Assembly: GCF_964204645.1 (NCBI RefSeq) | Contig: NC_134026.1 | Span: 13,358,450-13,422,449, forward strand | Length of the DNA stretch: 64,000 nucleotides | Source: Tubulanus polymorphus | Lineage: Eukaryota > Nemertea > Palaeonemertea > Tubulaniformes > Tubulanidae | Direction: 5' to 3' | In this document: piece by piece, positions 42,378-53,602 of the stretch | How the letters are laid out: every line of letters begins with the position of its first letter | Position numbering within the stretch: the first letter of the stretch is position 1 | Program-made: the position numbers and the translations under genes | The notes under the pieces: generated by a model | The model's input: the letters and a program-made list of their open reading frames with translations, nothing else | What the model was told of the DNA's origin: nothing | The model's database searches: none

Positions 42378-43800
42378 AATATAGCTGCAGAGCAACGATA
42401 GAGGGTTCTGTCTTGCTGAATTTCTTTCCTGGGAGCCTTGGAAGATTTCGTCAAAATAAGTTCATAATAACGTACGGCTTTATTAGGCGGTGTTGTCATA
42501 TCGCGGAAAGACGAAATCGCGGAATTTTCCAAAAACGCGGAATTTCTTCATTTTTACTATAAATAGTAAACGGGTTTTCCCACGGGGATACCCACTGTCG
42601 GACAGGGCACCGGACCCAGGTTTTCAACACCGGGAATTAGTATTTGATAATTTATGATATCGCCAGTCAACAACTTAACGATACTGTTCCAAATAATGGA
42701 GAACCTAGGCAATACGTGCTTTGCGAATTCAGTGATACAGAGTATCGCTGCATTAACTGAAGGAATACAAATCGATGGTACGTAAACGTGGGATTTGTGA
42801 TGACACAATGGGTCATTCTCCAGGACTCAGTTCCGAGTTAAGATTTGACTCTGGTCTCTGGATTTAAAACATTGGAAATGAATTGATACTAAGTAACTCA
42901 GAGTTAACTCACAACTGTGGAACTGGATCGATGTCAGACGAAAATAAATAGACATTATGTATATTTCATTCTGGCTTAGGATTGTTCATGCGTGTTGTGT
43001 GTCTACATTGTTGTTATAAGCGAATGTGGTTTATCTTTTAGAATTAAATGAAATGAAAGATTATAAAATGGTTTCGTTTTTTTTAATGTTGACTTTGTGA
43101 CTGCTATAACATATACGTTCCTATGCTGATTATTTGGATCAAAAGAATCTTATTTTTACCGGTACTGGACGGCCGTAAAATTATAATAATTTCAAAGGAA
43201 TTTGAACCGGTACTTGTTTGGTCGTAGGATTTCATGTTTGCAACCACCTACAACTACGGTCCGACACCGCGAACGTGCTCAATATTCATCTGATAATATT
43301 CGTTTCTGAAGTTCTCAAAAAGTCGATGAACTTCGATAACCGAAGTTTGCCTAGTAGAAATAGACATTAGGTGCCTGGTCTCTTTCACCCCACTTGATTC
43401 TGACTTCTTCTACAGGTGGCAGCCAGTCAACGGTATCGTAATATAATAATTCCATATAAAATTGCCTGCAAATAATGGGATTCGAACCTAACTCGTTGCA
43501 TCGATCGGTCCCGTGCCCTGTCCGACAGTGGGTATCCCCGTGGGGAAACCCGTTTACTATTTAAAGTAAAAATGAAGAAATTCCGCGTTTTTGGAAAATT
43601 CCGCGATTCCGTCTTTCCGCGATATGACAACACCGTTTATTAGGAGCACCACGTAGGAATCTACACATACTGTATATGTGGATGCATAATTGCTACCACG
43701 TAAAAAGTACTGATGTACCAAATTTGGGAAAATAGCTTTGAGGATAACGAAGATATGGTAGTTACACAGTCCCCTGGTGGTAGTTGTATAAACTAATCAT
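42378..43800 (+). repeat. R1 dispersed repeat interrupted by a MULE-like element
   Basis: The left part (AAATATAGCTGCAGAGCAACG to ACGTACGGCTTTATTAGG) and right part (TTTATTAGGAGCACCACGTAG onward to ATAACGAAGATATGG) join to give the same text as 14,870-15,080. Confidence 0.75.
42488..43635. mobile_element. Non-autonomous Mutator-like element, 9-bp target duplication
   Basis: A 1,148-bp element has ~150-bp terminal inverted repeats beginning CGGTGTTGTCATATCGCGG, flanked by the perfect 9-bp repeat TTTATTAGG at 42,479-42,487 and 43,636-43,644. Long TIRs plus a 9-bp duplication are the established hallmark of Mutator-like elements. It has no coding capacity. A related, more decayed copy is at 7,406-8,798, and a MULE transposase relic lies at 6.4-7.0 kb; whether that relic mobilised these is unknown. 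Confidence 0.85.
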
Positions 43801-45104
43801 GCAGGCTGGCATGGTAAGCATATGTATTTACTTACAAAGTTCTATGTAAAATGACTGAATTAAAAAAGCGGATTATGATATGAGTTTTTAAAATAAGCCA
43901 GCTAGTGGTTAAATCGGGAAATAATTATGTGAGGAGATGGTCGTATACGTGTAGGACCTAAGAAATTCTAGGCCGTAGGATCGGGGTATGCAATCAAAAA
44001 ACAAAAGAAAAAGGACCTATCGGTCGGTGGAGCAAACCTTTCTGTGTGTGTAACCCAAATCGTTTCATTTGGGTCGAAAGGTACGACCACACTCTGAGCA
44101 TTTCAATAAGGCTATTTTGAAATGGAAACACTTTCTTGTTTCACTTTCTTTAATGTTTAATTTATTGGCTCTACATGCAACACGCATACAATTAGTACAT
44201 AGCTGTTGTTCCCCAAACAAGGTCAAGGACGGAAGTGCACATTAGGTTAAAATTCGTCGCTTTGAGCATCTATTGCACCCCTTTAAACACCACTTACCAC
44301 GTCTTAGCTCAAATTGACTGTTCTCTAATCTAATGAAAGTTAACTATTGTTTTACCATGAATTTTACCATGAATTTATAATCCCAAGTAGCTTTTGGTGG
44401 TCGTAGTAACTCAAAACATTTGACTAGTCGCGACAGAACGCAAGGCAGCTTTGAATGGTGGGAGTTGAATGATGGGAGTGTAAATTACGGTCTCTGACTT
44501 GACCTTGGACTGACATTACCAATGCAGATATATTCTCCTTGTTTCAAATTATAAAGGTACAAATCACCAAAAATTACATCTAGAGTAATCTTAGATAGAC
44601 ATAATCTAACATTTTATCAATTTAGTCCTTATTGATTTTGTCGCTAAATCCAATTCATATCAAATCAATCACTTCATCAAAAATATTGATATAAAATACG
44701 TTTTCAAAAGGCAAAAAGGTAACTATTTAATGAAATTTAGTAAAGGTTTGATATGACACTAAACTCATTGCATTGCAAGAAACCGAGTTAACTTCGATAT
44801 GACAGTTTAGCGTCAGATGTTCCATGGGAACCCGTAACAACGACTTGTATTTAGTCTAGCATGCATTGTAAGCATGCTCCCAGATTAACGCTACGACGCC
44901 CTTTAAACCAAATGAAATGGTTTGAAATGAATTCAAACCAAACGCAACGATTTTGACAGTCTTGTCTAGCCAGGATGATTATTCCACATAAAATTGAAGG
45001 TCATCGTTGTGTGCGATAAATGTGTTAACGGCAAACCTGATGAGATATACTATACTGTACGAAATACTGGAATGGACATGCCGATTGCCATTTCCGCTGC
45101 TGTT
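43801..45104. other. Noncoding, no feature recognised
   Basis: No gene or clear repeat is supported between the R1 copy and Maverick E. Short open frames have no protein-like features. Confidence 0.35.
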
Positions 45105-45201
45105 AGTAATTAGAAAATCAGGGTTTCAGGCCAGAGTACGAGAGTACGACACATCACTCATCACCACTTTTAATTTGTTTTCCTTATCAATGGGAGAGAG
45201 T

Positions 45202-45970
45202 GACTACCAATGAAAATATTATTTTCCATATTATAAAAAATACGTCAATAAATCAAATAAATCTCATCATGAAAAAACTGTAAATCATTTAAAAAAATCT
45301 AATAGATTTTGAAACCCCAGAAAATTCCAATGAAAGAAAAGAACGATTAAATGGAATGAAAAAAGATGAAATTAAATGTGATGTTTGTAATGAATTTATA
45401 GTAAAAAGGAATTATAAAAGACATCTTGAATCACAAAAACACCAACAAAATTTAATTAAAACTATTTTAGGAACAGAATATTTTGATGATCAATCTCAAG
45501 TAAAAAAACCAGTTTCAAAAACTAACCCTATTTCAAATAAACCTCATAAGGAAAATGTTAGAAATTACATTTATTCACTAGAAATAAAAGATACAATTGA
45601 AATTTTAGAAACATTACGTGGTAAAATTGGACCTGCAGCTTGAATATTTAGATGTTTTAAAGGCACAACAATAGAAGATTATAGTAAATTTATTGAAATA
45701 ATGGAAAGAAATAATGGATTTTGTAATATATGTCGAATATTCAAAAATAAGTATTGCTGGAAAAGTGAGTTTTATAAAATCAGAAGAATAGATGGAGTAT
45801 AATATTCAAACACATTCTGAAGAAATAATTCCAAAAACACATATAAAAATTAGAAAAAAAATATTTAATGAATTTGAAGAAAGATATTTGGAAGGTTCTG
45901 GTTTAACATTGAATGAAATTATATTTTTAGATTTATATATTTATAATACAAAAGGAATAAAAAATCATTA
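45202..45970 (+). pseudogene. Maverick E polymerase N-terminus with C2H2 zinc finger
   Basis: The best open part is 45,356-45,643 (95 codons). Near its start it contains CDVCNEFIVKRNYKRHLESQ followed by KH, a C-x2-C-x12-H-x5-H finger, then GTEYFDDQSQVKK and LETLRGKIGPA. Afterwards, in shifted frames, IQTHSEEII and ERYLEGSGLTLNEIIF match the 17.1-18.0 kb remnant. N-terminal fingers in front of a protein-primed polymerase could bind the element's ends, but that is speculation. Confidence 0.65.
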
Positions 45971-46849
45971 AGTGGTTTATTATGTTTTACATCTGCCTGC
46001 AAATGTTCTATGACGATGTTGATTGGGAGGACCACAGACTTAAGGTCAATATGTGTTAGTACGATTTCATTTATGCTGAAAATGAATTTCACTTTTCTGC
46101 CGAACAATTAAGCCTAGGTTATTTGTACTGTTAAACCTCATTAATGCGATTCTGTTAAAAAGACGAAACTAGGTTATTCTGATGTTTTCCATCATGTCCC
46201 AGCCAAGATATTTATATCATTCAAGATTTGGATACAACCGCCCATTTTTTTCGCATGAACTGTTAGGCCCTACCGAATAATTACACCAAAAACAGAACGA
46301 GTTTTCTGAATGCATAACAGGTACACAGCCAGCAGGACGCGAACCCACTTGTCGTCACTTGTTTTCGGCGTACTTAACAATGATATTTTCCTCCAATAAA
46401 CAACTCTGGTAAAATTTAATGAAATGATCTATCTTTATCGGTGATATCGTATCAAGTCGATGGCCTACCGTTTACCGTTTGATGTTTCGTGTCATCATGA
46501 AATGGTTTTAACTTTAGTAAAGGCGTTCCCGCACGATCAAATAACTTTACGGGTTTCAGCCAAGAGTAGGCCTGCCGTTCCACTGCCCTAGAAATATGTA
46601 TTCTGACGCGGAGAATCAATCCCAATTAATCCCATAGCTACAGATAGTTGGAATAAAAGTGATATTCAATCACTTTGATATTCATAAATCGGAGGTACAT
46701 AGTTTTATGTTTATCTATTCAGAACAGGCCAATCCCAATTATTCATTGTCAATGTCAACGCGAACGTATCACTACGCGATTATTTAACCCGTTCTCGTCT
46801 ACCACATAACTAACGAGAAAAATGCGATAGAATAACTTTTTGGACCATT
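45971..46849. other. Unrelated insert between two polymerase blocks of E
   Basis: About 880 bp of more GC-balanced sequence without coding features separates the N-terminal and exonuclease parts of the polymerase. No terminal repeats or target duplication were found, so it is either an old insertion or a rearrangement. Confidence 0.4.
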
Positions 46850-47660
46850 GAATCAGCACGTGAGAATTGTAACTTACAAGCTAAGAAAATCAATTTTGTT
46901 CAAGTTATATTTCATAATTTATCAGGGTATGATGCACATTTATTTGTCAAACAGCTATGTCATAAAATAGAAGAAATCAATAACGAAATAGAAAGATTAA
47001 ATTCAAATAATCAAAAGATGTTGCTAAAATACCAACTTATGAATTTAAAATGTTAGCTAAAATATCTGAGAATTATATATGTTTCCAATTTGGATGTCTA
47101 AGATTTATAGATTCATACAGATTTTTAAGTAGTTCATAAGACAATTTATCAAAATCATTAGTTGATGATGAATTAAAAATATTAAAACAACATTATCCAA
47201 ATAATGATGATTTTCAATTAATGAGATATAAAAGCGCGATTCCATATTCATTTTATAAAACTCATAATGATTTTTATATAACTGAATTATTAAAAGAACA
47301 ATTTTATGATGAATTAAGATCCGTATATGTTAAAGATGAAGTTTATAATGGAACATTGAATATTCGGAATCATTTCAACACAAAAAATCATGGACAATTA
47401 GTAGATTTATATTTAAAATCAGATGTATCATTATTAACTGATATATTTGAAAGGTTTAGAGATGTAAATCTAAAATATTTTAATATTGATCCATGTCATT
47501 GTCATTCTAGCCCAGGATTAACTTGGGATTGTGGTTTAAAATTTACAGATATAAAAATGGATTTATAAACAAATATAGATCAATTATTATTATTTGAAAA
47601 ATGTATAAGAGTAGGAGTTTCTGGTGTATTAGGTGATAGATATTTTAATTATTTTTAGGT
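46850..47660 (+). pseudogene. Maverick E polymerase B exonuclease region, paralogue 1
   Basis: The sequence reads NLQAKKINFVQVIFHNLSGY, AHLFVKQL, FKMLAKISENYICFQFGCLR and IPYSFYKTHNDFYITELLKE, then DLYLKSDVSLLTDIFERFRD and SSPGLTWDCGLKFT. The last blocks are the usual text before palm motif A. Breaks are few. It ends at VSGVLGDRYFNYF, where a second, different polymerase copy begins further upstream in the gene, so two diverged paralogues are fused head to tail. Confidence 0.7.
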
Positions 47661-48381
47661 GATTATCATTTAAATTCAAAATATCTTGGAGCTGCTCATA
47701 AAGATTGTAATTCACAAGCTAAAAAAGTAAATTTCGTACCAATATTATTTCATAATTTATCAGGATATGGTACTCATCTATTAATAAAACAATTATCAGG
47801 AAAATTAGGCGCATTTAATCAAGAAATAGAAGAATATAATGCTATAAATGACGCAAATATGAGAAAATGTGATTTTAAACTACTAGCTAAGACATCTAAA
47901 AATTACATTTCATTTCAATTTGGTTGTTTGAGATTTTTAGATTCTTATAGATTTTTAGCAAGTTCATCAGATATTTTAGCAAAAGGTTTAAGTGATACTG
48001 ATTTTGTAATGTGTGATTTTGTATGATTTTTGAGGTGCAATTCCTTATTCATTTTATAAAACACCTGATGATTTTAATGTAACAGAATTATCAAAAGAAC
48101 AATTTTATGATCAATTAAAAGAGGAGTACGTGAAAGATGAAGTTTTTAATAGAACAATACATATTTGGATCATTTTAAGATAAAAAATCATGGTGAATTA
48201 GTAGATTTATACTTAAAATCACATGTTATGATATTGGCTGATATATTTGAAAAAATTAAGAAAGTTAATTTAAATCATTATAATGTTGATCCTTGTTATT
48301 GTTATTCAAGTCCTGGTTTAACTGCAATGTGGTTTAAAATATACAAATGATATACAAATACAATTAGATGTTTTAAAAGAA
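47264..48381 (+). repeat. 1,118-bp direct duplication, copy 1
   Basis: It appears identical to 48,646-49,763, offset 1,382 bp. It spans the end of polymerase paralogue 1 and most of paralogue 2. It ends with TTTTAAAAGAA and is followed by six unmatched bases and then a copied piece of downstream sequence. Confidence 0.9.
47661..48381 (+). pseudogene. Maverick E polymerase B exonuclease region, paralogue 2 (first copy)
   Basis: The sequence reads LGAAHKDCNSQAKKVNFVPI, LLAKTSKNYISFQFGCLRF, IPYSFYKTPDDFNVTELSKE and DLYLKSHVMILADIFEKIK, then CYCYSSPGLTAMWF. It is clearly diverged from paralogue 1 (about two thirds identical by eye). It is followed by the second duplication copy, and only that copy continues into the palm domain. 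Confidence 0.7.
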
Positions 48382-48387
48382 TTTTAG

Positions 48388-48645
48388 AAGATTTTACCCA
48401 AGAATGAATCATATGTCATTTGATGAAATAATCGACAATATTTATAATATAGAACCAGAAACATTAGAAGAAAAAGATTATTTTATTAAAGGATTTCTTA
48501 TGGGAGATGGTTCAGCAGGTTTGTATAATTATGTTTGGAACAGTTTGTAAGATCAGTACCCGAATTATCGTACATTATCAAAGAAACACTGGATTTTGTT
48601 TTTACACAGCATTGTCATCTTCTGTCAGATTTACACAGAGAGTGG
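48388..48645 (+). repeat. 258-bp copied segment of 50,980-51,237 (intein/transposase junction)
   Basis: It is offset by 2,592 bp and appears identical. It includes the LAGLIDADG-like intein part (FIKGFLMGDGSAG) and the start of the Harbinger transposase relic. It sits exactly between the two duplication copies, so it was copied when the duplication formed. Confidence 0.9.
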
Positions 48646-49763
48646 ATAATGATTTTTATATAACTGAATTATTAAAAGAACAATTTTATGATGAATTAAG
48701 ATCCGTATATGTTAAAGATGAAGTTTATAATGGAACATTGAATATTCGGAATCATTTCAACACAAAAAATCATGGACAATTAGTAGATTTATATTTAAAA
48801 TCAGATGTATCATTATTAACTGATATATTTGAAAGGTTTAGAGATGTAAATCTAAAATATTTTAATATTGATCCATGTCATTGTCATTCTAGCCCAGGAT
48901 TAACTTGGGATTGTGGTTTAAAATTTACAGATATAAAAATGGATTTATAAACAAATATAGATCAATTATTATTATTTGAAAAATGTATAAGAGTAGGAGT
49001 TTCTGGTGTATTAGGTGATAGATATTTTAATTATTTTTAGGTGATTATCATTTAAATTCAAAATATCTTGGAGCTGCTCATAAAGATTGTAATTCACAAG
49101 CTAAAAAAGTAAATTTCGTACCAATATTATTTCATAATTTATCAGGATATGGTACTCATCTATTAATAAAACAATTATCAGGAAAATTAGGCGCATTTAA
49201 TCAAGAAATAGAAGAATATAATGCTATAAATGACGCAAATATGAGAAAATGTGATTTTAAACTACTAGCTAAGACATCTAAAAATTACATTTCATTTCAA
49301 TTTGGTTGTTTGAGATTTTTAGATTCTTATAGATTTTTAGCAAGTTCATCAGATATTTTAGCAAAAGGTTTAAGTGATACTGATTTTGTAATGTGTGATT
49401 TTGTATGATTTTTGAGGTGCAATTCCTTATTCATTTTATAAAACACCTGATGATTTTAATGTAACAGAATTATCAAAAGAACAATTTTATGATCAATTAA
49501 AAGAGGAGTACGTGAAAGATGAAGTTTTTAATAGAACAATACATATTTGGATCATTTTAAGATAAAAAATCATGGTGAATTAGTAGATTTATACTTAAAA
49601 TCACATGTTATGATATTGGCTGATATATTTGAAAAAATTAAGAAAGTTAATTTAAATCATTATAATGTTGATCCTTGTTATTGTTATTCAAGTCCTGGTT
49701 TAACTGCAATGTGGTTTAAAATATACAAATGATATACAAATACAATTAGATGTTTTAAAAGAA
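48646..49763 (+). repeat. 1,118-bp direct duplication, copy 2, with polymerase paralogues
   Basis: It appears identical to 47,264-48,381. It contains the same tail of paralogue 1 (to ~49,040) and paralogue 2 (49,041-49,763). This copy runs on without interruption into the polymerase palm region. Confidence 0.9.
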
Positions 49764-50654
49764 CCAGACATGGTTTTATTATTTGAAAAATCAATTAGAG
49801 GTGGAATTAGTGGTGTTATGGGAGATAGGTATTTTAAAGCAAATGATGAATATAAATTATTATATATTGACGCCAATAATTTATATGGTTGGGCAATGAT
49901 GCAACCTCAACCATATAAAAATTTTATATTAACAGAAGTTGAAAATAATAAAACTAATTGGGAAAGCGCAATTATGAGTTTAGAAGATGATGCTCCAATT
50001 GGTTATTTCTTTGTATTTGATTTAGAATATCCTGAAAATATAAAGTTTAAAACAAGAAACTTACCTTATTGCCCAGAACATTTAGCCGTAGATGATAGTT
50101 ATCTAAGTGAATATCAGAAAAAAATAAAACCGAAAGACCATGTTTTTACAGAAAAATTATCATTAACACAAAATAATAAATATATTGTTCATTATAGAAT
50201 GTTAAAATTTTATCTAAAACAAGGAATGGAATACAAGAAAGTGCATAGATATATTGAATTTAATCAATCGAAGTGGTTAGAAAAATATATAGATTTCAAT
50301 ACTCAACAGAGAACAATATCTAAAGCAGATTTTGAAAAAGATTCTTTTTAATTAATGAATAATAGTTTTTTAAGGCAAAACATGTGAAAATATTAGAAAT
50401 ATTAATGATATTGAATAAGTAAATAATTCTGAACGATTGAGACATTTACAATCAAGTCCTAGACACTTAGGAAATAAAAGATTTGAAGATTATTTATCAG
50501 CAGTAAAGTTAAAAAGAACGTCAATGAAATTTAATAAACCTATATTCATTGGTTCAAATGTTTTAGAAATATCATAATTATCAATGTATGATTTTTATTA
50601 TAATGTTTTACAACCACTTTTTGGGGAAAACATATTGAAATATTATATTTTGAT
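49764..50654 (+). pseudogene. Maverick E DNA polymerase B palm region
   Basis: The piece from 49,770 is open for 193 codons: GVMGDRYFK, then LLYIDANNLYGWAMMQPQPY, which is palm motif A with the catalytic Asp and the NNLYG that replaces SLYP in protein-primed polymerases. YCPEHLAVDD, HYRMLKFYLKQGM and FNTQQRTISKADFEKDSF follow. In broken frames RHLQSSPRHLGNKRFEDYL, TSMKFNKPIFIG and MYDFYYNVLQPLFGEN lead to ILYFD, the first half of the YxDTDS metal-binding motif, at 50,643-50,654. The intein starts there. Confidence 0.8.
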
Positions 50655-51120
50655 TCTGTAACAGCTGATACCCCAATTTTATTAAAATATAATAATCAAA
50701 TGTAAATTAGAAGAATTTCAGAAATAATTCCTAAACAAAATGAACGTTATATTTCATATGGTAAAAAAGAATACAAATAAATGGATTAATGGATGTTTGG
50801 ACAAGAAATGGATGGAAAAAATTAAAGAATATTATTAGGCATAAAACGAATAAGAAAATTTATAGAGTTAGAACTAAGTTAGGGTTTGTAGATGTTACTG
50901 GAGATCACAGTTTAATTAAACAAAATTGTGATGAAATAAAACCAACTGATATAAAAATTGGAGATGAATTATTACATAAAAGATTTTACCCAAGAATGAA
51001 TCATATGTCATTTGATGAAATAATCGACAATATTTATAATATAGAACCAGAAACATTAGAAGAAAAAGATTATTTTATTAAAGGATTTCTTATGGGAGAT
51101 GGTTCAGCAGGTTTGTATAA
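50655..51120 (+). pseudogene. Intein N-terminal half in the polymerase YxDTDS motif, with endonuclease start
   Basis: Directly after LYFD the reading is SVTADTPILLKY, a standard intein block A beginning with Ser. After stops and a shift, the open frame 50,789-51,142 carries NGWKKLKNIIRHKTNKKIY, then VDVTGDHSLIKQ, block B with the T-x-x-H motif. Next come IGDELLHKRFYPRM and the LAGLIDADG-type block FIKGFLMGDGSAGLY. Inteins at this polymerase site are established in some large DNA viruses of protists. The remaining endonuclease and C-terminal blocks are lost at the transposase junction. The gene cannot be spliced in its present state. Confidence 0.8.
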
Positions 51121-51865
51121 TTATGTTTGGAACAGTTTGTAAGATCAGTACCCGAATTATCGTACATTATCAAAGAAACACTGGATTTTGTTTTTACACA
51201 GCATTGTCATCTTCTGTCAGATTTACACAGAGAGTGGTTTGACCTATCTCATCTAGTTAGTTATGCTACTGCAATTTCAATTAAAGGAGCCCCTCTACAG
51301 AATTGCTGGGGTTTCATCGATGGGACTGTCCGTTCAATTTGTCGCCCAAAATATAATCAGAATATCGTTTACAATGGCAATAAAAGAACTCACGCGGTGA
51401 ATTTTCTAGCCACAACTATACCAAACGGTATAATAGCCAAAATGTGGGGGCCTATTGAAGGCAGATGGCATGACTCTGGTATGCTCAGGGAGAGTTGGAT
51501 TTTGCCTGTAATCCAGGCAAGAATGAATGATGGAAACCGTAGGCCTATGTGTTTGTATGGGGATGCGGCTTACCCATCGTCTGATTATCTAATAGGCCCT
51601 TATAAAGGAGCTGTGCTTAATGAACCGGAGACGCAATTCAAGACAGATGTCAATTGTAAGAGTTCCCGTCAAATGGACGTTTAGTCAAATTGTCTTTGGA
51701 TTTTTAGATTTTAAGAAGAACGTAAAGCTGTATTTGCAGCCTGAGGGCAAATTATATTTAGTGGGGACTTTTCTTAGTAACTGCCGAACCTGCATATATG
51801 GCAACGAAACATTATCTTACTTTGAAATGCAGCCGCCAACATTAGACCGATATGTTAATGGATAA
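51110..51865 (+). pseudogene. PIF/Harbinger-type DDE transposase relic
   Basis: The frame from 51,127 reads VRSVPELSYIIKETLDF, GAPLQNCWGFIDGTVRSICR, VYNGNKRTHAVNFLATTIPN, EGRWHDSGMLRESW and YGDAAYPSSDYLIGPYKGA. These are the conserved segments of Harbinger (HARBI1-like, DDE_4) transposases, with catalytic Asp in FIDGT and HDSGM. A +1 shift near 51,620 leads to the C-terminal part (MSIVRVPVKWTFSQI, FLDFKKNVKLYL, CIYGNETLSYF). At the third catalytic position, where the family has Glu (VEW), there is Lys (VKW), so the enzyme is dead twice over. The N-terminus is cut at the junction with the intein. Confidence 0.8.
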
Positions 51866-51964
51866 AATTTTGTGTTATAAAACGCAAAAATTGTAATCAT
51901 ACAATGAAAAATGACATTTTATTCACTTTTGTTTTCAATTAAATATTCACATTTTTGAAATTAT

Positions 51965-52200
51965 GTCTTTTCAATTATTTTTGAAAGCAGCTGCAACATC
52001 ATGTCGTCCTTTTTTGCCTGGGCTTCCTTTTCTTTTCTTTCCATCTCCATCGTTCTTGCTGCAGTTTAAGTTATGTTTTTCTCAGTTCAAACTCCCGGTC
52101 AATCTTTGTACGCAAATAATCTAGAGCTGCTGATGTTGAGGACACTTGTATATTCTGCTTCACCCGTTTTGAACTTTCACCTTCTTCAAAAAAAGAAAAG
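51965..52200 (-). pseudogene. Coiled-coil protein tail next to the Harbinger transposase
   Basis: The minus strand reads EEGESSKRVKQN, STSALDYLRTKIDREFELRK, then after a shift MERKEKEAQAKKDDMMLQLL and SKIIEKT, ending with TAA. A charged coiled coil converging on the transposase gene fits the second (SANT/Myb-like) protein of Harbinger elements, of which only the C-terminus would remain. No DNA-binding domain is visible here. Confidence 0.45.
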
Positions 52201-52924
52201 GGTCATATAAATGTTATTGTAGCCAATTATTAGAATGAAAGGAATCACTAATATAAGATACTACACTAAGTTACACATCACTTTCTGATCCAATCATGCA
52301 TGTTTCACGGATAATATTTTTACAGTACTACAGTTTTTGCGCAGAATATTTTATTTCAATATATGCAATTTGGTTGATGTTTGCCTGTGAACGGAATGAA
52401 GCGGTACCGTGAATAATAGTACCAGGTTCAACATTCACCATTCATTGCTAATGTTACTTCTACAGATCTAATCCCGGTACCACAAGCGCGTCATTCGAAA
52501 TCTATCCAGGGTTCATAGATGCAGTGCAGGAGTAAGTCAAATTGGCACCGTATAGTTTGGTGCAGCTGAAAAGTAGCGATGTCTTTCAGAATTTCTCTGA
52601 CCTTTTTGGGCACAAAAATATTAACTTGCAGGAAATCTTCTTCCGAGTGATTTTCGAGTGATTTAAGCTATCATAAGTTAGAACGAATCTGGAAAGATTT
52701 GCCGAACGTACCTTCGGTACGTTAAACGAAATTTGATATTAGGCTAACTAGCTTTTCTGGTAATTTAAAACTGTCATTATGTTGATATATCATACAAATG
52801 ATAATTCAGGCGAGTTTGAATGTTTCTTAAAAGGTTGTTTTGTGATATTTCATTTTAGGTTTGTCGTGCTACGTGCCCGTGTTCACTTTCACGGAATGAG
52901 TAACTCCACTACCAATGTACCACC
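52201..52924. other. Noncoding, no feature recognised
   Basis: A short near-palindrome CGAACGTACCTTCGGTACGTTAA lies near 52,704-52,725 in imperfect form. Otherwise nothing is supported. Confidence 0.35.
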
Positions 52925-53053
52925 GGGGCCAGTTGCTCAAAAGTTGGTTACAGTTAACCAGTGGATAGTTGACATAGTGACGATTGAAATATCATTGTTG
53001 CTATGGTATTTATCCGCCGGTTGTCTTTAACCAATTTTTGAGCAACTGGCCCC
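52925..53053. mobile_element. 129-bp MITE with GGGGCCAGTTGCTCAAAAG ends
   Basis: The left end GGGGCCAGTTGCTCAAAAGT continues TGGTTA and is mirrored by TAACCAATTTTTGAGCAACT followed by GGCCCC, with one mismatch. The interior also pairs in part. No target duplication is evident. The superfamily is not assigned. Confidence 0.8.
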
Positions 53054-53602
53054 AGAAATTGACACATCAGGGGGTGTTATGATTATTCAAAGAAATTTTG
53101 AATGTATAGGGTTTTCGAAGTCGGACCTCGCCTCAATAGGCCTAATTTCAACTTCCCGATTCCGACTCCTGTTCGATCCTAGCTTGAAATCGAGAAACAA
53201 CAGTCAATCGTCCTTTAGTTGTGGTTAGAGTATTAGACTAGAAAAATAAAACCGAATTATTTCATTATCTTTAGATGCATTTGTAGATGTTGATTTAATA
53301 TTCCGCGTAGGAGAGAATTAGTACTTTTCAGAAAACGGTTGCTTATTCAAAGTTGGACTTCTAAGTCGGGGAATATTTCTTGGTCGCAAACTACGTACAC
53401 GTGGACCGACAGTTTACGCATGGTCTACCGTTCTCTGCATTGGGCACGGACGAATAGCTCTGTACTCTTCTACATCTCCCCTATTTTTTTGCCATGAAGG
53501 TACTACAAAAATTGCACACCAGGCAGGAACTGATTTCAAATCTGATTGCAGTTTACAAATTAAGAATAATTCCAGCTGATTATGAGAAACAACGTATCAT
53601 TA

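Larger units (their letters stand above)
45105..51120 (+). mobile_element. Maverick/Polinton fragment E: polymerase end, rearranged
   Basis: It begins with AGTAATTAGAAAATCAGGG, the end type of element A, followed by ACACATCACTCATCACCAC and an ATGGGAGAG start, then a DNA polymerase B gene in many broken pieces. An ~880-bp unrelated stretch interrupts it at 45,971-46,850. A recent duplication occupies 47,264-49,763. The element stops inside the polymerase intein at ~51,120, where a PIF/Harbinger transposase relic begins. The other terminus and all structural genes are absent. Confidence 0.75.
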
